This document shows, in pieces, positions 1 through 6,179 of a stretch of 10,835 nucleotides of DNA. The stretch is from Paramuribaculum sp. (GTDB lineage Bacteria; Bacteroidota; Bacteroidia; Bacteroidales; Muribaculaceae), in assembly GCA_029051835.1 (NCBI GenBank), contig JAIDKJ010000405.1:1-10835 (forward strand). Direction: 5' to 3'. Made by a program: the position numbers and the translations under genes. How positions within the stretch are numbered: position 1 is the first letter of the stretch; the number at the start of each line of letters is the position of its first letter. The notes below the pieces were generated by a model. It saw only the letters and a program-made list of their open reading frames with translations. It searched no databases and was not told the origin of the DNA.

Positions 1-1715
1 GCGTTGGTACGCACGAGAGTCTTCGTATATTTTGCAGCGAGGTTCATGATTGCGCCGAAGTCGCCGTCGAGTTCGGGATCAGTGGTGGGCACCTGACCGT
101 CGTAGACGTCGCCGGTCGATCCGTTGAGCGAGATCCAGTCGCCCTCGGCGTAGGTCTTGCCGCCCATTTCCACAGTCTTGGCCTTGTAGTCGATGCGGAT
201 TTCGCCTGCACCGCTGACGCAGCACTTGCCCATGCCGCGAGCCACAACGGCCGCGTGAGATGTCATGCCGCCACGCATGGTGAGGATACCCTGCGCCACA
301 GCCATGCCACGGAGGTCTTCGGGCGATGTCTCGATACGCACGAGCGGCACTTTCTTCTTCGTTTCCGCCCAAGCCTCGGCATCGTCGGAACAGAACGCGA
401 TCTGGCAGGTAGCAGCACCAGGAGAAGCGGGCAGACCCTTGGCGGCCACTTTGGCCTTCTTAAGCGATGTCTTGTCGAACACCGGATGGAGAAGCTCGTC
501 GAGTTTCTGCGGCTCCATACGCATCAGCACGGTCTTTTCGTCGATTTCGCCGGCACGGAGCAGATCCATGGCTATCTTCACCATAGCAGCACCGGTGCGC
601 TTGCCGTTGCGGGTCTGGAGCATCCAGAGCTTGCCGTCCTGAATGGTGAACTCCATGTCCTGCATGTCCTTATAGTGGTCTTCGAGCTTATGAGCTATGT
701 TGATGAGTTCGGCAGCGCAAGCGGGCATCGACTCTTCGAGCGAAGGATACTTGGAGGCACGCTCCTCTTCCGATATGCCCTGCAGGGCAGCCCAGCGGCG
801 CGATCCCTCTACGGTAATCTGCTGAGGAGTGCGGATACCTGCCACGACGTCCTCGCCCTGAGCGTTGATCAGATACTCACCGTTGAACATATTCTCACCG
901 GTAGCGGCGTCGCGGGAGAATGCCACGCCGGTAGCCGAATTGTTGCCCATGTTGCCGTAGACCATAGCCTGTACGTTGACAGCTGTACCCCATTCCTCGG
1001 GGATCTGGTTCATGCGGCGGTAGAGGATAGCACGCTCGTTCATCCAGCTGTCGAACACGGCGCAGATGCCGCCCCAGAGCTGATCCCAGGCGCTGTCGGG
1101 GAAGTCCTTGCCGGTGAATTCCTTCACCGCACCTTTGAAGAGCTTCACCAGACGCTGCAGGTCGGCCACGTCGAGATCTGTGTCGAGCTTCACGCCCTTC
1201 TCTTCCTTCACCTTGTCCATGATCTCCTCGAAGGGATCGATATCGTTCTTGCTCTTGGGCTTCATGCCGAGCACCACGTCGCCGTACATCTGCACGAAAC
1301 GACGGTAGCTGTCCCACGCGAAACGAGGATTGCCGCTACGGGTAGCGAGCGACTCAACGGTCGCATCGTTCATGCCGAGGTTGAGCACGGTATCCATCAT
1401 GCCGGGCATCGAAGCGCGCGCACCCGAGCGCACCGACACGAGGAGAGGATTGGAGGGATCATCGAATTTCTTGCCGGTCAGCTGCTCGACATGTGCTATG
1501 GCGTCGCGCACTTCCTTGTCAAGGCGCTTCACCACTTCGTCCTTGCCATACTGAGTATATTCGGTGCAGACTTCCGTAGTGATGGTGAAGCCCGGAGGCA
1601 CGGGCATACCCAGCAGATTCATTTCAGCCAGATTGGCGCCTTTGCCGCCCAGGAGATTGCGCATTGAGGCTTCGCCTTCAGCTTTGCCGTCTCCAAACGT
1701 GTAGACTCTTTTCAT
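1..1715 (-). CDS. ppdK: Pyruvate,phosphate dikinase, N-terminal 571 residues (3' end beyond left edge)
   Basis: This cytosolic enzyme interconverts pyruvate + ATP + Pi with PEP + AMP + PPi through a phosphohistidine carrier. The ATG at 1715-1713 gives MKRVYTFGDGKAEGEASMRN and the frame stays open to the window edge. Seen: GGKGANLAEM (residues 23-32) and SVRSGARASMPGMMDTVLNLG-type residues (94-114) of the ATP-grasp nucleotide-binding domain; a GNMGNNSATGVAFSRD segment at about 305-320; and the swivelling phosphohistidine domain with GGMTSHAAVVARGMG, in which His487 is the phosphorylated residue. The reading stops near VRTN, where the C-terminal PEP/pyruvate TIM barrel should begin, so about a third of a usual 870-910-residue protein is missing because of the window, not a mutation. 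No frameshift is seen. It is divergent from rlmD and has its own promoter-like box 120 bp upstream. In anaerobic Bacteroidales it probably works in PPi-linked glycolysis or gluconeogenesis (inference). Confidence 0.97.
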   Translation of the reverse strand, partial: MKRVYTFGDGKAEGEASMRNLLGGKGANLAEMNLLGMPVPPGFTITTEVCTEYTQYGKDEVVKRLDKEVRDAIAHVEQLTGKKFDDPSNPLLVSVRSGARASMPGMMDTVLNLGMNDATVESLATRSGNPRFAWDSYRRFVQMYGDVVLGMKPKSKNDIDPFEEIMDKVKEEKGVKLDTDLDVADLQRLVKLFKGAVKEFTGKDFPDSAWDQLWGGICAVFDSWMNERAILYRRMNQIPEEWGTAVNVQAMVYGNMGNNSATGVAFSRDAATGENMFNGEYLINAQGEDVVAGIRTPQQITVEGSRRWAALQGISEEERASKYPSLEESMPACAAELINIAHKLEDHYKDMQDMEFTIQDGKLWMLQTRNGKRTGAAMVKIAMDLLRAGEIDEKTVLMRMEPQKLDELLHPVFDKTSLKKAKVAAKGLPASPGAATCQIAFCSDDAEAWAETKKKVPLVRIETSPEDLRGMAVAQGILTMRGGMTSHAAVVARGMGKCCVSGAGEIRIDYKAKTVEMGGKTYAEGDWISLNGSTGDVYDGQVPTTDPELDGDFGAIMNLAAKYTKTLVRTN

Positions 1716-1835
1716 TGGGTTGGGTTTTAAGATTAAATTGTTATTTTGCAATTTGAATTTTGATATTTTGTTTCGGTTTTGCCGTACGGACTGCGATACT
1801 TCGGAGCCGCACTGTGTTTGACATGGGAGAGTATG

Positions 1836-1866
1836 CAAATTTAGGAAAATTCCTTTATCCACGAAA
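1836..1866 (-). promoter_or_regulatory. Candidate Bacteroidota promoter for ppdK
   Basis: On the minus strand TAAATTTG (1843-1836) is a perfect match to the Bacteroidota -7 consensus TAnnTTTG. TTTCG (1866-1862) lies 18 bp upstream and is a near match to the -33 TTTG element. Transcription would start near 1830, leaving a leader of about 115 nt before the ppdK ATG. The lower part of that leader (1716-1760) is very AT-rich, as is usual for translation starts in this phylum. The assignment is by consensus match only. Confidence 0.55.
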
Positions 1867-1938
1867 TATTTTTTTGTCTTTTTATAGAAATATACTCCTA
1901 CATCGGGTGCCGAATCTGTTTTTTAGAGAATTTATGAG

Positions 1939-1946
1939 TAGCTTTG
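1939..1946 (+). promoter_or_regulatory. Candidate -7 box for rlmD
   Basis: TAGCTTTG matches the Bacteroidota -7 consensus TAnnTTTG and lies 19 bp before the rlmD ATG, so the predicted leader is very short, roughly 12-15 nt. The -33 position (around 1916-1920) reads CTGTT, not a clean TTTG, which lowers confidence. The leader GCAGAAATTTTTCATTTATA is AT-rich without a Shine-Dalgarno sequence. Confidence 0.4.
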
Positions 1947-1965
1947 CAGAAATTTTTCATTTATA

Positions 1966-3423
1966 ATGGGACGCAAGAAAAAAGATCTGCCTCTGCTTGA
2001 GGGTGTGGAGATAACCGACGTAGCCGCCGAGGGCAATGCCCTGACACGCATCGACGAGATGGTTGTGTTTGTGCCGTTCGGCGCTCCGGGCGACATCGCC
2101 GACATAAAAATAGACCGGCGCAAACGCAACTATGCCGAAGGACATATAGAACGTATCGTCAAGCCATCGCCCATACGCGAGGAGCCGCGATGCGAGCACT
2201 TCGGAGTGTGCGGAGGATGCCGCTGGCAACATCTGCCCTACAGCTTTCAGCTCGAATGCAAACAGCGACAGGTGACCGATGCGCTGCAGCGCATAGCCAA
2301 AGTGGAATTGCCCGAAATATCGCCCATACTCGGTTCGGAATGCCGGTGGGAATACCGCAACAAGATGGAATACACATTTTCCAACCGCAAATGGCTGACA
2401 TTCGACCAGCTGCGCAGCGGCGAAGAGGTGCCCGACCGCGACGCGGCCGGATTCCACATTCCGGGAGCGTTCGACAAAGTGCTCGACATCAACCGTTGCC
2501 ATCTGCAGGACGATTTCACCAACCGCCTGCGCCTGTTTGTGAAAAACTACGGCAAACAACACTCACTCCCCTTCTACGATCTCAGAGCGCAGAACGGACT
2601 GCTGCGTACGCTCATGGTGCGCATCGCATCGACCGGACAGATCATGGCCGTAATGGTGACCGGAGTCGACGATCCGCAACCCACGGCCGCACTGATGGAT
2701 GCCATCGCCGCAGAATTCCCCGAAATAACATCGCTGATGCTCTGCGTCAACACCAAGCTCAACGACTCCATAGCCGACCAGGAGATACGCCTGTGGCGCG
2801 GCACCCCCTACATCGAGGAGGAGATGGAGGGACTGCGGTTCAGAGTCGGTCCGAAATCATTCTACCAGACCAACTCGGCCCAGGCCTACGAGCTCTACAA
2901 AGTGGCCCGCAACTTTGCCGGACTGACCGGCAGCGAACTGGTCTACGATCTTTATACTGGCACCGGCACCATAGCCAACTTCGTCGCCCGGCAGGCCTCA
3001 AAAGTGATCGGAATAGAATACGTGGCCGACGCCATTGCCGACGCCAAACTCAACTCGCAGGTCAACGGCATAGACAATACGCTATTCTTCGCCGGCGACA
3101 TGAAGGACGTGCTCACCGACTCTTTCATAGCCGACCACGGACGCCCCGACGTGATGATCGTCGATCCGCCACGCGCCGGAATGCACAACGATGTGGTCGA
3201 CGTCATACTCCGTGCCGAGCCTCAGCGCATTGTCTACGTAAGCTGCAACCCCGCGACCCAGGCACGCGATCTGGCTCTTCTCGACGCCAAATACAAGGTC
3301 ACCGCCGTTCAGCCGGTCGACATGTTCCCCCACACACACCACGTGGAGAATGTGGTGCGCCTCGACCTGCGTCAGCCGGCCGACGCATCCGCCGCTAGCG
3401 AAGCGGCCAGCGAAGAATTATAA
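1966..3423 (+). CDS. rlmD: 23S rRNA (uracil-C5)-methyltransferase, RlmD/RumA family
   Basis: This SAM-dependent enzyme makes 5-methyluridine in 23S rRNA (U1939 in E. coli RlmD). The 485-residue protein has an N-terminal TRAM RNA-binding domain (about 5-65). Iron-sulfur cluster cysteines follow as C76-x5-C82-x2-C85 plus C178, matching the RumA pattern. Next come the FYQTN motif (Q301), the Rossmann SAM site VYDLYTGTGTIA (327-338), VDPPRAG (399-405), the catalytic nucleophile Cys427 in YVSCNPA and the general base Glu461 in HHVENVVRLDLR. The family fold normally ends near residue 469; residues 470-485 are an Ala/Ser/Glu tail that overlaps the convergent CYTH gene. It starts 250 bp from the divergent ppdK. 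Because some bacteria use one enzyme for both U747 and U1939 (RlmCD) and others have paralogues, the exact target base is not fixed by sequence; membership of the family is secure. Confidence 0.93.
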   Translation: MGRKKKDLPLLEGVEITDVAAEGNALTRIDEMVVFVPFGAPGDIADIKIDRRKRNYAEGHIERIVKPSPIREEPRCEHFGVCGGCRWQHLPYSFQLECKQRQVTDALQRIAKVELPEISPILGSECRWEYRNKMEYTFSNRKWLTFDQLRSGEEVPDRDAAGFHIPGAFDKVLDINRCHLQDDFTNRLRLFVKNYGKQHSLPFYDLRAQNGLLRTLMVRIASTGQIMAVMVTGVDDPQPTAALMDAIAAEFPEITSLMLCVNTKLNDSIADQEIRLWRGTPYIEEEMEGLRFRVGPKSFYQTNSAQAYELYKVARNFAGLTGSELVYDLYTGTGTIANFVARQASKVIGIEYVADAIADAKLNSQVNGIDNTLFFAGDMKDVLTDSFIADHGRPDVMIVDPPRAGMHNDVVDVILRAEPQRIVYVSCNPATQARDLALLDAKYKVTAVQPVDMFPHTHHVENVVRLDLRQPADASAASEAASEEL

Positions 3424-3836
3424 TAATATGGATCGCCCGTCACCTCACGTCCGATGAAGGCGGGCAGATCCACCTCTTCGTCCGCTCTCTCGAGCTCTAT
3501 CTCGGCCACCGTCAGCGGAGCCAGCGCTCCATGAAACTCGTCGATCTCCCAGCGGCCCACACGCCAGCGGGTCTTTTGCAGAGGAGCCGTCAGCGCACAC
3601 CGCTCTATCATCGCCTCGGCATCGGCCACCGGCACCGGGTATTCCCATTCATCGCGTTCAGCGCCATGATTGACACCCTTTACAGTCAGCCACGCGCTAT
3701 CGCCCGCGATTCTGACCCTCACCGTCGATTCAGGCCGTGTCGACAGATAAGCCTGGGATATGAACGTGCTTGAATCGGCCACAAGCTTGTAGTCATCGGA
3801 TACCACCAGAAATTTCCGCTCGATTTCCTTCGCCAT
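3372..3836 (-). CDS. CYTH-domain protein (triphosphate tunnel metalloenzyme-like)
   Basis: This 154-residue protein belongs to the CYTH/triphosphate tunnel superfamily, whose members hydrolyse inorganic or organic triphosphates in a charged beta-barrel with divalent metal. Some relatives are CyaB-type adenylyl cyclases or thiamine triphosphatases. The start MAKEIERKF places the signature ExExK (E4, E6, K8) at the N-terminus, where it belongs, so the in-frame codons further upstream (to 3959) are not used. Tunnel-type charged residues follow: R40/R42, K53, E63/E65, K88/R90, E98/D100 and the acidic strand E112/E114/E116. The fold ends with EVTGD at 131-135 and YYNSSLA at 138-144; Tyr137 stands where I would expect Arg or Lys. 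An Ala/Ser tail (145-154) runs into rlmD on the other strand. It is divergent from cvfB across 43 bp. The substrate cannot be assigned; tripolyphosphatase activity is the likeliest. Confidence 0.88.
   Translation of the reverse strand: MAKEIERKFLVVSDDYKLVADSSTFISQAYLSTRPESTVRVRIAGDSAWLTVKGVNHGAERDEWEYPVPVADAEAMIERCALTAPLQKTRWRVGRWEIDEFHGALAPLTVAEIELERADEEVDLPAFIGREVTGDPYYYNSSLAASLAADASAG
3391..3407. terminator. Small hairpin in the rlmD/CYTH overlap, possible two-way terminator
   Basis: GCCGCT (3391-3396) and AGCGGC (3402-3407) form a 6-bp stem with a 5-nt loop inside the DNA shared by the two convergent genes. Neither strand has a real T-tract after it, although the plus strand becomes AT-rich at 3416-3429. 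It could act as a weak terminator for both genes or be a by-product of GCN-rich alanine codons. Confidence 0.25.
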
Positions 3837-3865
3837 ATTCTGAAGATTTTTGGTTATAACAACGA

Positions 3866-3873
3866 CAAAATTA
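3866..3873 (-). promoter_or_regulatory. Candidate -7 box for the CYTH gene
   Basis: On the minus strand TAATTTTG matches TAnnTTTG and lies 29 bp before the CYTH ATG, in the 43-bp gap to cvfB. No clear TTTG is seen at the proper -33 distance, which would fall inside cvfB. On the plus strand the same gap holds only a one-mismatch box, GATTTTTG (3845-3852), with TTTC at 3824-3827, as a possible cvfB promoter. If both are real, the two promoters overlap face to face. Confidence 0.4.
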
Positions 3874-3879
3874 AACAAA

Positions 3880-4707
3880 ATGATCAACATAGGAAAAACC
3901 AACACTCTCAAGGTGAGCCGTCTTGTAGATTTCGGCGCATATCTTACCGACGACTCCAACGGCGCAACGGAGATCCTGTTGCCCCGGCGCTACGTGACCG
4001 ACGACCTGCGTCCGGGCGACGAGATCGAGGTGTTTGTCTACAACGACTCCGAGGATCGTCCAGTGGCCACCACCGAACGCCCTATAGCCCAGGTGGGCGA
4101 AGTGGCCGTGCTTGAAGTGGTAGGCAACTGCCGCTACGGGGCTTTTCTCGACTGGGGATTGCCCAAAGACCTGCTTGTGCCGTTCGGCGAACAGCGGGCG
4201 CGCATGAAGATAGGCGGACATTATCCGGTCTACATATATCTCGACGACGCATCCAAACGCATCGTCGCCTCAGCCCGGCTCGGCAAATTCTTAGGCAACG
4301 TACTCCCCTCCTACGCCACGGGACAGGAAGTGGACGCCGTGATCTATGAACGCACCGACATCGGCTACCGCTGCGCTGTCGATTCGCTTCATCAGGGCAT
4401 GCTCTACTCCGACGAGATATTCCGCCCTGTCAGCATAGGCCAGCGACTGAAAGCCTACGTGAAAAATGTGCGCCCCGACGGACGCATCGATCTCTCGGCA
4501 TCGCCCGACGCCAAGCAGCGCACACGCCAGCTCGCCGACCGTATAGCCGCTACGATCGAAGCAGCCGGCGGACATATCGCCATCTCCGATGCATCATCGC
4601 CCGAAACCATACAGGCGGCCTTCGAATGCAGCAAGAAAGACTTCAAGAAAGCCGTCGGCCATCTTCTCAAGACCGGACGCGCCACCCGCGAGATGTTCGG
4701 CGAGTAA
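3880..4707 (+). CDS. cvfB: CvfB-type S1-domain RNA-binding protein
   Basis: This 275-residue cytosolic protein has the CvfB/YitL architecture: three S1-like OB folds followed by a winged helix, a family known to bind RNA and, in Staphylococcus, to affect virulence gene expression. Seen: OB fold 1 about 1-68 (LVDFGAYL, ILLPRRYV, LRPGDEIEVFVY); OB fold 2 about 69-138 (VGNCRYGAFLDWGLPKDLLVP); OB fold 3 about 140-210 (CAVDSLHQGMLYSDEI, GQRLKAYVKNVRPDGRIDLS); C-terminal winged helix about 211-275 (IQAAFECSKKDFKKAVGHLLKTGRA). I chose the ATG at 3880 (MINIGKTNTLKV) because it matches the family start and follows an A-rich run (ACAAAATTAAACAAA). The in-frame TTG at 3850 lies over the CYTH promoter region and adds residues unlike the family. 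It is tail to tail with rsgA, 5 bp apart. The physiological RNA target is unknown. Confidence 0.92.
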   Translation: MINIGKTNTLKVSRLVDFGAYLTDDSNGATEILLPRRYVTDDLRPGDEIEVFVYNDSEDRPVATTERPIAQVGEVAVLEVVGNCRYGAFLDWGLPKDLLVPFGEQRARMKIGGHYPVYIYLDDASKRIVASARLGKFLGNVLPSYATGQEVDAVIYERTDIGYRCAVDSLHQGMLYSDEIFRPVSIGQRLKAYVKNVRPDGRIDLSASPDAKQRTRQLADRIAATIEAAGGHIAISDASSPETIQAAFECSKKDFKKAVGHLLKTGRATREMFGE

Positions 4708-4726
4708 GCCCGTCAGAACGGCTTAC
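4704..4726. terminator. Shared hairpin containing the stop codons of cvfB and rsgA
   Basis: GTAAGCC (4704-4710) and GGCTTAC (4720-4726) are perfect inverse complements. With C4711 bulged, GT (4712-4713) also pairs with AC (4718-4719), leaving a 4-nt loop. The cvfB TAA (4705-4707) lies in one arm and the rsgA TGA (4715-4713) at the loop. It is symmetric, so it could terminate both convergent transcripts. No strong T-tract follows on either strand, only GGTATTTG on the plus side. Confidence 0.5.
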
Positions 4727-5657
4727 GGTATTTGTCGGGAGCCGAATCGGCCAGAATGCTCAGATATGAAGCGTAGCGGCTCTGTGATATAGCGCTCTCC
4801 TCAATAGCTTCCCTGACCGCGCACCCCGGCTCATGGGTATGGGTGCAGTCGCCGTAGCGGCAATCCGCCGAAGCCTTGAATATCTCAGGGAAATAATGAC
4901 CTACCTCGGCGGCATCGAAATCAATCGTGCCGAAACCCTTTACTCCCGGAGTGTCGATGATCGCACCGCCTCCGGGCAAGGCGAACATCTCCGAGAAAGT
5001 AGTGGTGTGCATACCGGTGTCGTGAGTGGTCGAAATCTCTGCCGTACGCAGTTCCACACCCGGAATCAGACGATTGATCAGCGAGCTTTTGCCTACGCCA
5101 GAATTGCCCGAGAGAAGCGACGTCTTGCCCGACATGGCCTCGCGCAGACCCTCTATACCCTCTCCGGTCAGCGTTGACGTATGCAGCACTCTGTAACCGA
5201 TCGAACGGTAGAGATAGCTCACCGCCTCAAGCAGCTCCTCGCGCTCCTGATCGCCATGACACAGGTCGGCCTTGTTTATGACAAGAGTGGCCGGCACGGC
5301 ATAAGCCTCGGCTGTAGCCAGAAAACGGTCTATGAAGGTCGTAGACGTGACCGGGTGATAGAGCGTGGCTACCAGAAACGCCTCATCGACGTTGGCAGCA
5401 ATGATATGCGCCTCCTTTGATAGATTGCTCGCACGTCTGATAATATAGTTCTTACGGGGCATTATGGCCGTGATAAACGGCGTAGTGCCGGCATTGCCGT
5501 CAAGTTCCACGCGGTCGCCGACGGCCACCGGATTGGTGGTACGGATCCCCTTGAGCCTGAAATTGCCCTTTATTTTAGCCTGCACCTCGCAGCCGTCGTC
5601 GGTAGCCACGGTATAGAAACTTCCCGTATTGCGTATTACGGTTCCTGTCATAATCAT
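4713..5657 (-). CDS. rsgA: Ribosome small-subunit-dependent GTPase RsgA
   Basis: RsgA (YjeQ/EngC) is a circularly permuted GTPase that checks late 30S maturation. All landmarks are present, numbered from the second ATG (5651): N-terminal OB fold (about 1-65, [21 protein letters not shown]), G4 NKAD (126-129), G1/P-loop GNSGVGKS (182-189), switch region [11 protein letters not shown] (207-217), G3 DTPG (233-236), and the C-terminal zinc site C264-x4-C269-x-H271-x5-C277. It is 312-314 residues long, typical for the family. Two ATGs are possible, 5657 and 5651; [15 protein letters not shown] from 5651 looks more like homologues, so the first two codons are uncertain. A large stem-loop ends 9 nt before the outer ATG and I see no TAnnTTTG box between it and the winged-helix gene, so expression may depend on read-through. 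It converges on cvfB with 5 bp between stops. Confidence 0.96.
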   Translation of the reverse strand: MIMTGTVIRNTGSFYTVATDDGCEVQAKIKGNFRLKGIRTTNPVAVGDRVELDGNAGTTPFITAIMPRKNYIIRRASNLSKEAHIIAANVDEAFLVATLYHPVTSTTFIDRFLATAEAYAVPATLVINKADLCHGDQEREELLEAVSYLYRSIGYRVLHTSTLTGEGIEGLREAMSGKTSLLSGNSGVGKSSLINRLIPGVELRTAEISTTHDTGMHTTTFSEMFALPGGGAIIDTPGVKGFGTIDFDAAEVGHYFPEIFKASADCRYGDCTHTHEPGCAVREAIEESAISQSRYASYLSILADSAPDKYRKPF

Positions 5658-5666
5658 ATCGCTACA

Positions 5667-5718
5667 AAGAGGCTGCAGCGCCGGGCTTCAGTATGAGAAG
5701 ACAGCGCTGCAGCCTCTT
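5667..5718 (-). terminator. Strong 15-bp stem-loop between the winged-helix gene and rsgA
   Basis: AAGAGGCTGCAGCGC (5667-5681) and GCGCTGCAGCCTCTT (5704-5718) are perfect inverse complements with a 22-nt loop, inside which CTTC/GAAG (5686-5689, 5697-5700) can add 4 bp. The GAGGCTG...CAGCCTC outline resembles Bacteroidota intrinsic terminators. On the minus strand the stem is followed only by TGTAGCG, so the T-tract is limited to the CTCTTTG end. It starts 35 nt after the winged-helix stop codon and ends 9 nt before the outer rsgA ATG. It is best read as that gene's terminator or as an attenuator for rsgA. Confidence 0.6.
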
Positions 5719-5753
5719 GTGTGGTTGTTATCAATCACTCTGTCGGTTGTCGG

Positions 5754-5963
5754 TCAACGAGCGAGAGTGATAAGAATTTCCTTATTGTCCTCGCTCTCTT
5801 CAAATTTGATCTTGTCCTCACGGGCAAGCCATCCGAGAGCGGCGCAGATCTCTTTCTCCTTCAGTTTGGTGATCTTTTTGACCTGCTTGATGTCGAGTAC
5901 GTCGGCCTCATTGAGTGCGTTCCAGACCTTGCCGGCCCAACATCCGATGGTTTCAGTGTTCAT
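5754..5963 (-). CDS. Small winged helix-turn-helix protein (DUF2582-like)
   Basis: This is a 69-residue single-domain protein. The sequence reads as a winged helix: helix 1 (GKVWNALNEA, about 11-20), helix 2 (DIKQVKKITK, 24-33), recognition-like helix (KEKEICAALGWLARED, 35-50), then a two-strand wing (KIKFEESEDNKEILITL, 51-67). It matches my memory of the small DUF2582 winged-helix family common in Bacteroidota, in which DNA binding is assumed but function is unestablished. There is no extra ligand or dimerisation domain. The ATG at 5963 follows CTTAAGAAAG and a run of ten A's, a typical A-rich Bacteroidota leader, and a strong promoter-like box lies at 6024-6017. A large hairpin follows it. 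The high Lys/Glu content suggests a well-folded soluble protein. Confidence 0.85.
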   Translation of the reverse strand: MNTETIGCWAGKVWNALNEADVLDIKQVKKITKLKEKEICAALGWLAREDKIKFEESEDNKEILITLAR

Positions 5964-6016
5964 CTTTCTTAAGTTTTTTTTTTAGTAAAAAGTGGATCAT
6001 AAGCTGTTGTGCGCTG

Positions 6017-6024
6017 CAAAGGTA
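6017..6024 (-). promoter_or_regulatory. Promoter -7 box of the winged-helix gene
   Basis: On the minus strand TACCTTTG is a perfect TAnnTTTG match in the TTTTTTTGTACCTTTGCA context often seen in Bacteroidota promoters. It sits 53 bp before the ATG, predicting a leader of about 45 nt that contains ten consecutive A's (5983-5974) close to the start codon. No clear TTTG is seen at about -33. It would also separate this gene from the TPR gene upstream. Confidence 0.65.
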
Positions 6025-6179
6025 CAAAAAAAGTCTGAATTTTTGTCTTTTACGCGTAACAAATCTGCACACCTAAAGGTTCAGAGCACAGTCAAGACCT
6101 CTGCACTCCTACCTCTGCCCTGCCCCCCCTGCACTCAACACATCTTCCGGCGCCCCGACGGACACCACAACGCCTGCGG
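6025..6179. other. 155-bp gap between the TPR gene and the winged-helix promoter
   Basis: The gap holds an AT-rich promoter-flanking part (6025-6070) and a C/A-rich, pyrimidine-biased part (6071-6179) with seven C's at 6123-6129. I see no convincing stem-loop, so no terminator for the TPR gene can be named, and no supported gene on either strand. Confidence 0.5.

Noticed and set aside
255..1667. Long open frame (470 codons) on the plus strand opposite ppdK
   Set aside because: It is antisense to an intact, highly conserved ppdK and its translation is His/Leu-rich with no recognisable domain. It follows from the codon bias of the real gene.
1..1715. ppdK as a truncated pseudogene
   Set aside because: The frame is open to the window edge and all visible motifs are intact, so the missing C-terminal barrel is only outside the window.
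1760..1966. 68-codon open frame on the plus strand in the ppdK-rlmD gap
   Set aside because: It is AT-rich, rich in Phe/Leu/Arg, contains the promoter boxes of both neighbours, and has no conserved-looking sequence.
2190..3398. 402-codon open frame on the plus strand in another frame of rlmD
   Set aside because: The translation is Arg/His-rich and featureless, while the rlmD frame has all catalytic and cluster residues.
3850..3879. TTG start for cvfB ten codons upstream
   Set aside because: The ATG at 3880 has an A-rich leader and gives the usual family N-terminus; the extra residues look non-coding.
3837..3959. N-terminal extension of the CYTH gene with a hydrophobic stretch (FPMLIILFNFVVVI), which could look like a membrane anchor
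   Set aside because: CYTH proteins begin directly at the ExExK motif (MAKEIERKF). The extension is antisense to the start of cvfB and crosses the predicted promoter.
5667..5718. Inverted repeat as a transposon end, MITE or att site
   Set aside because: There is a single copy in the window, no target-site duplication and no transposase or integrase. Its position after a stop codon fits a terminator or leader hairpin better.
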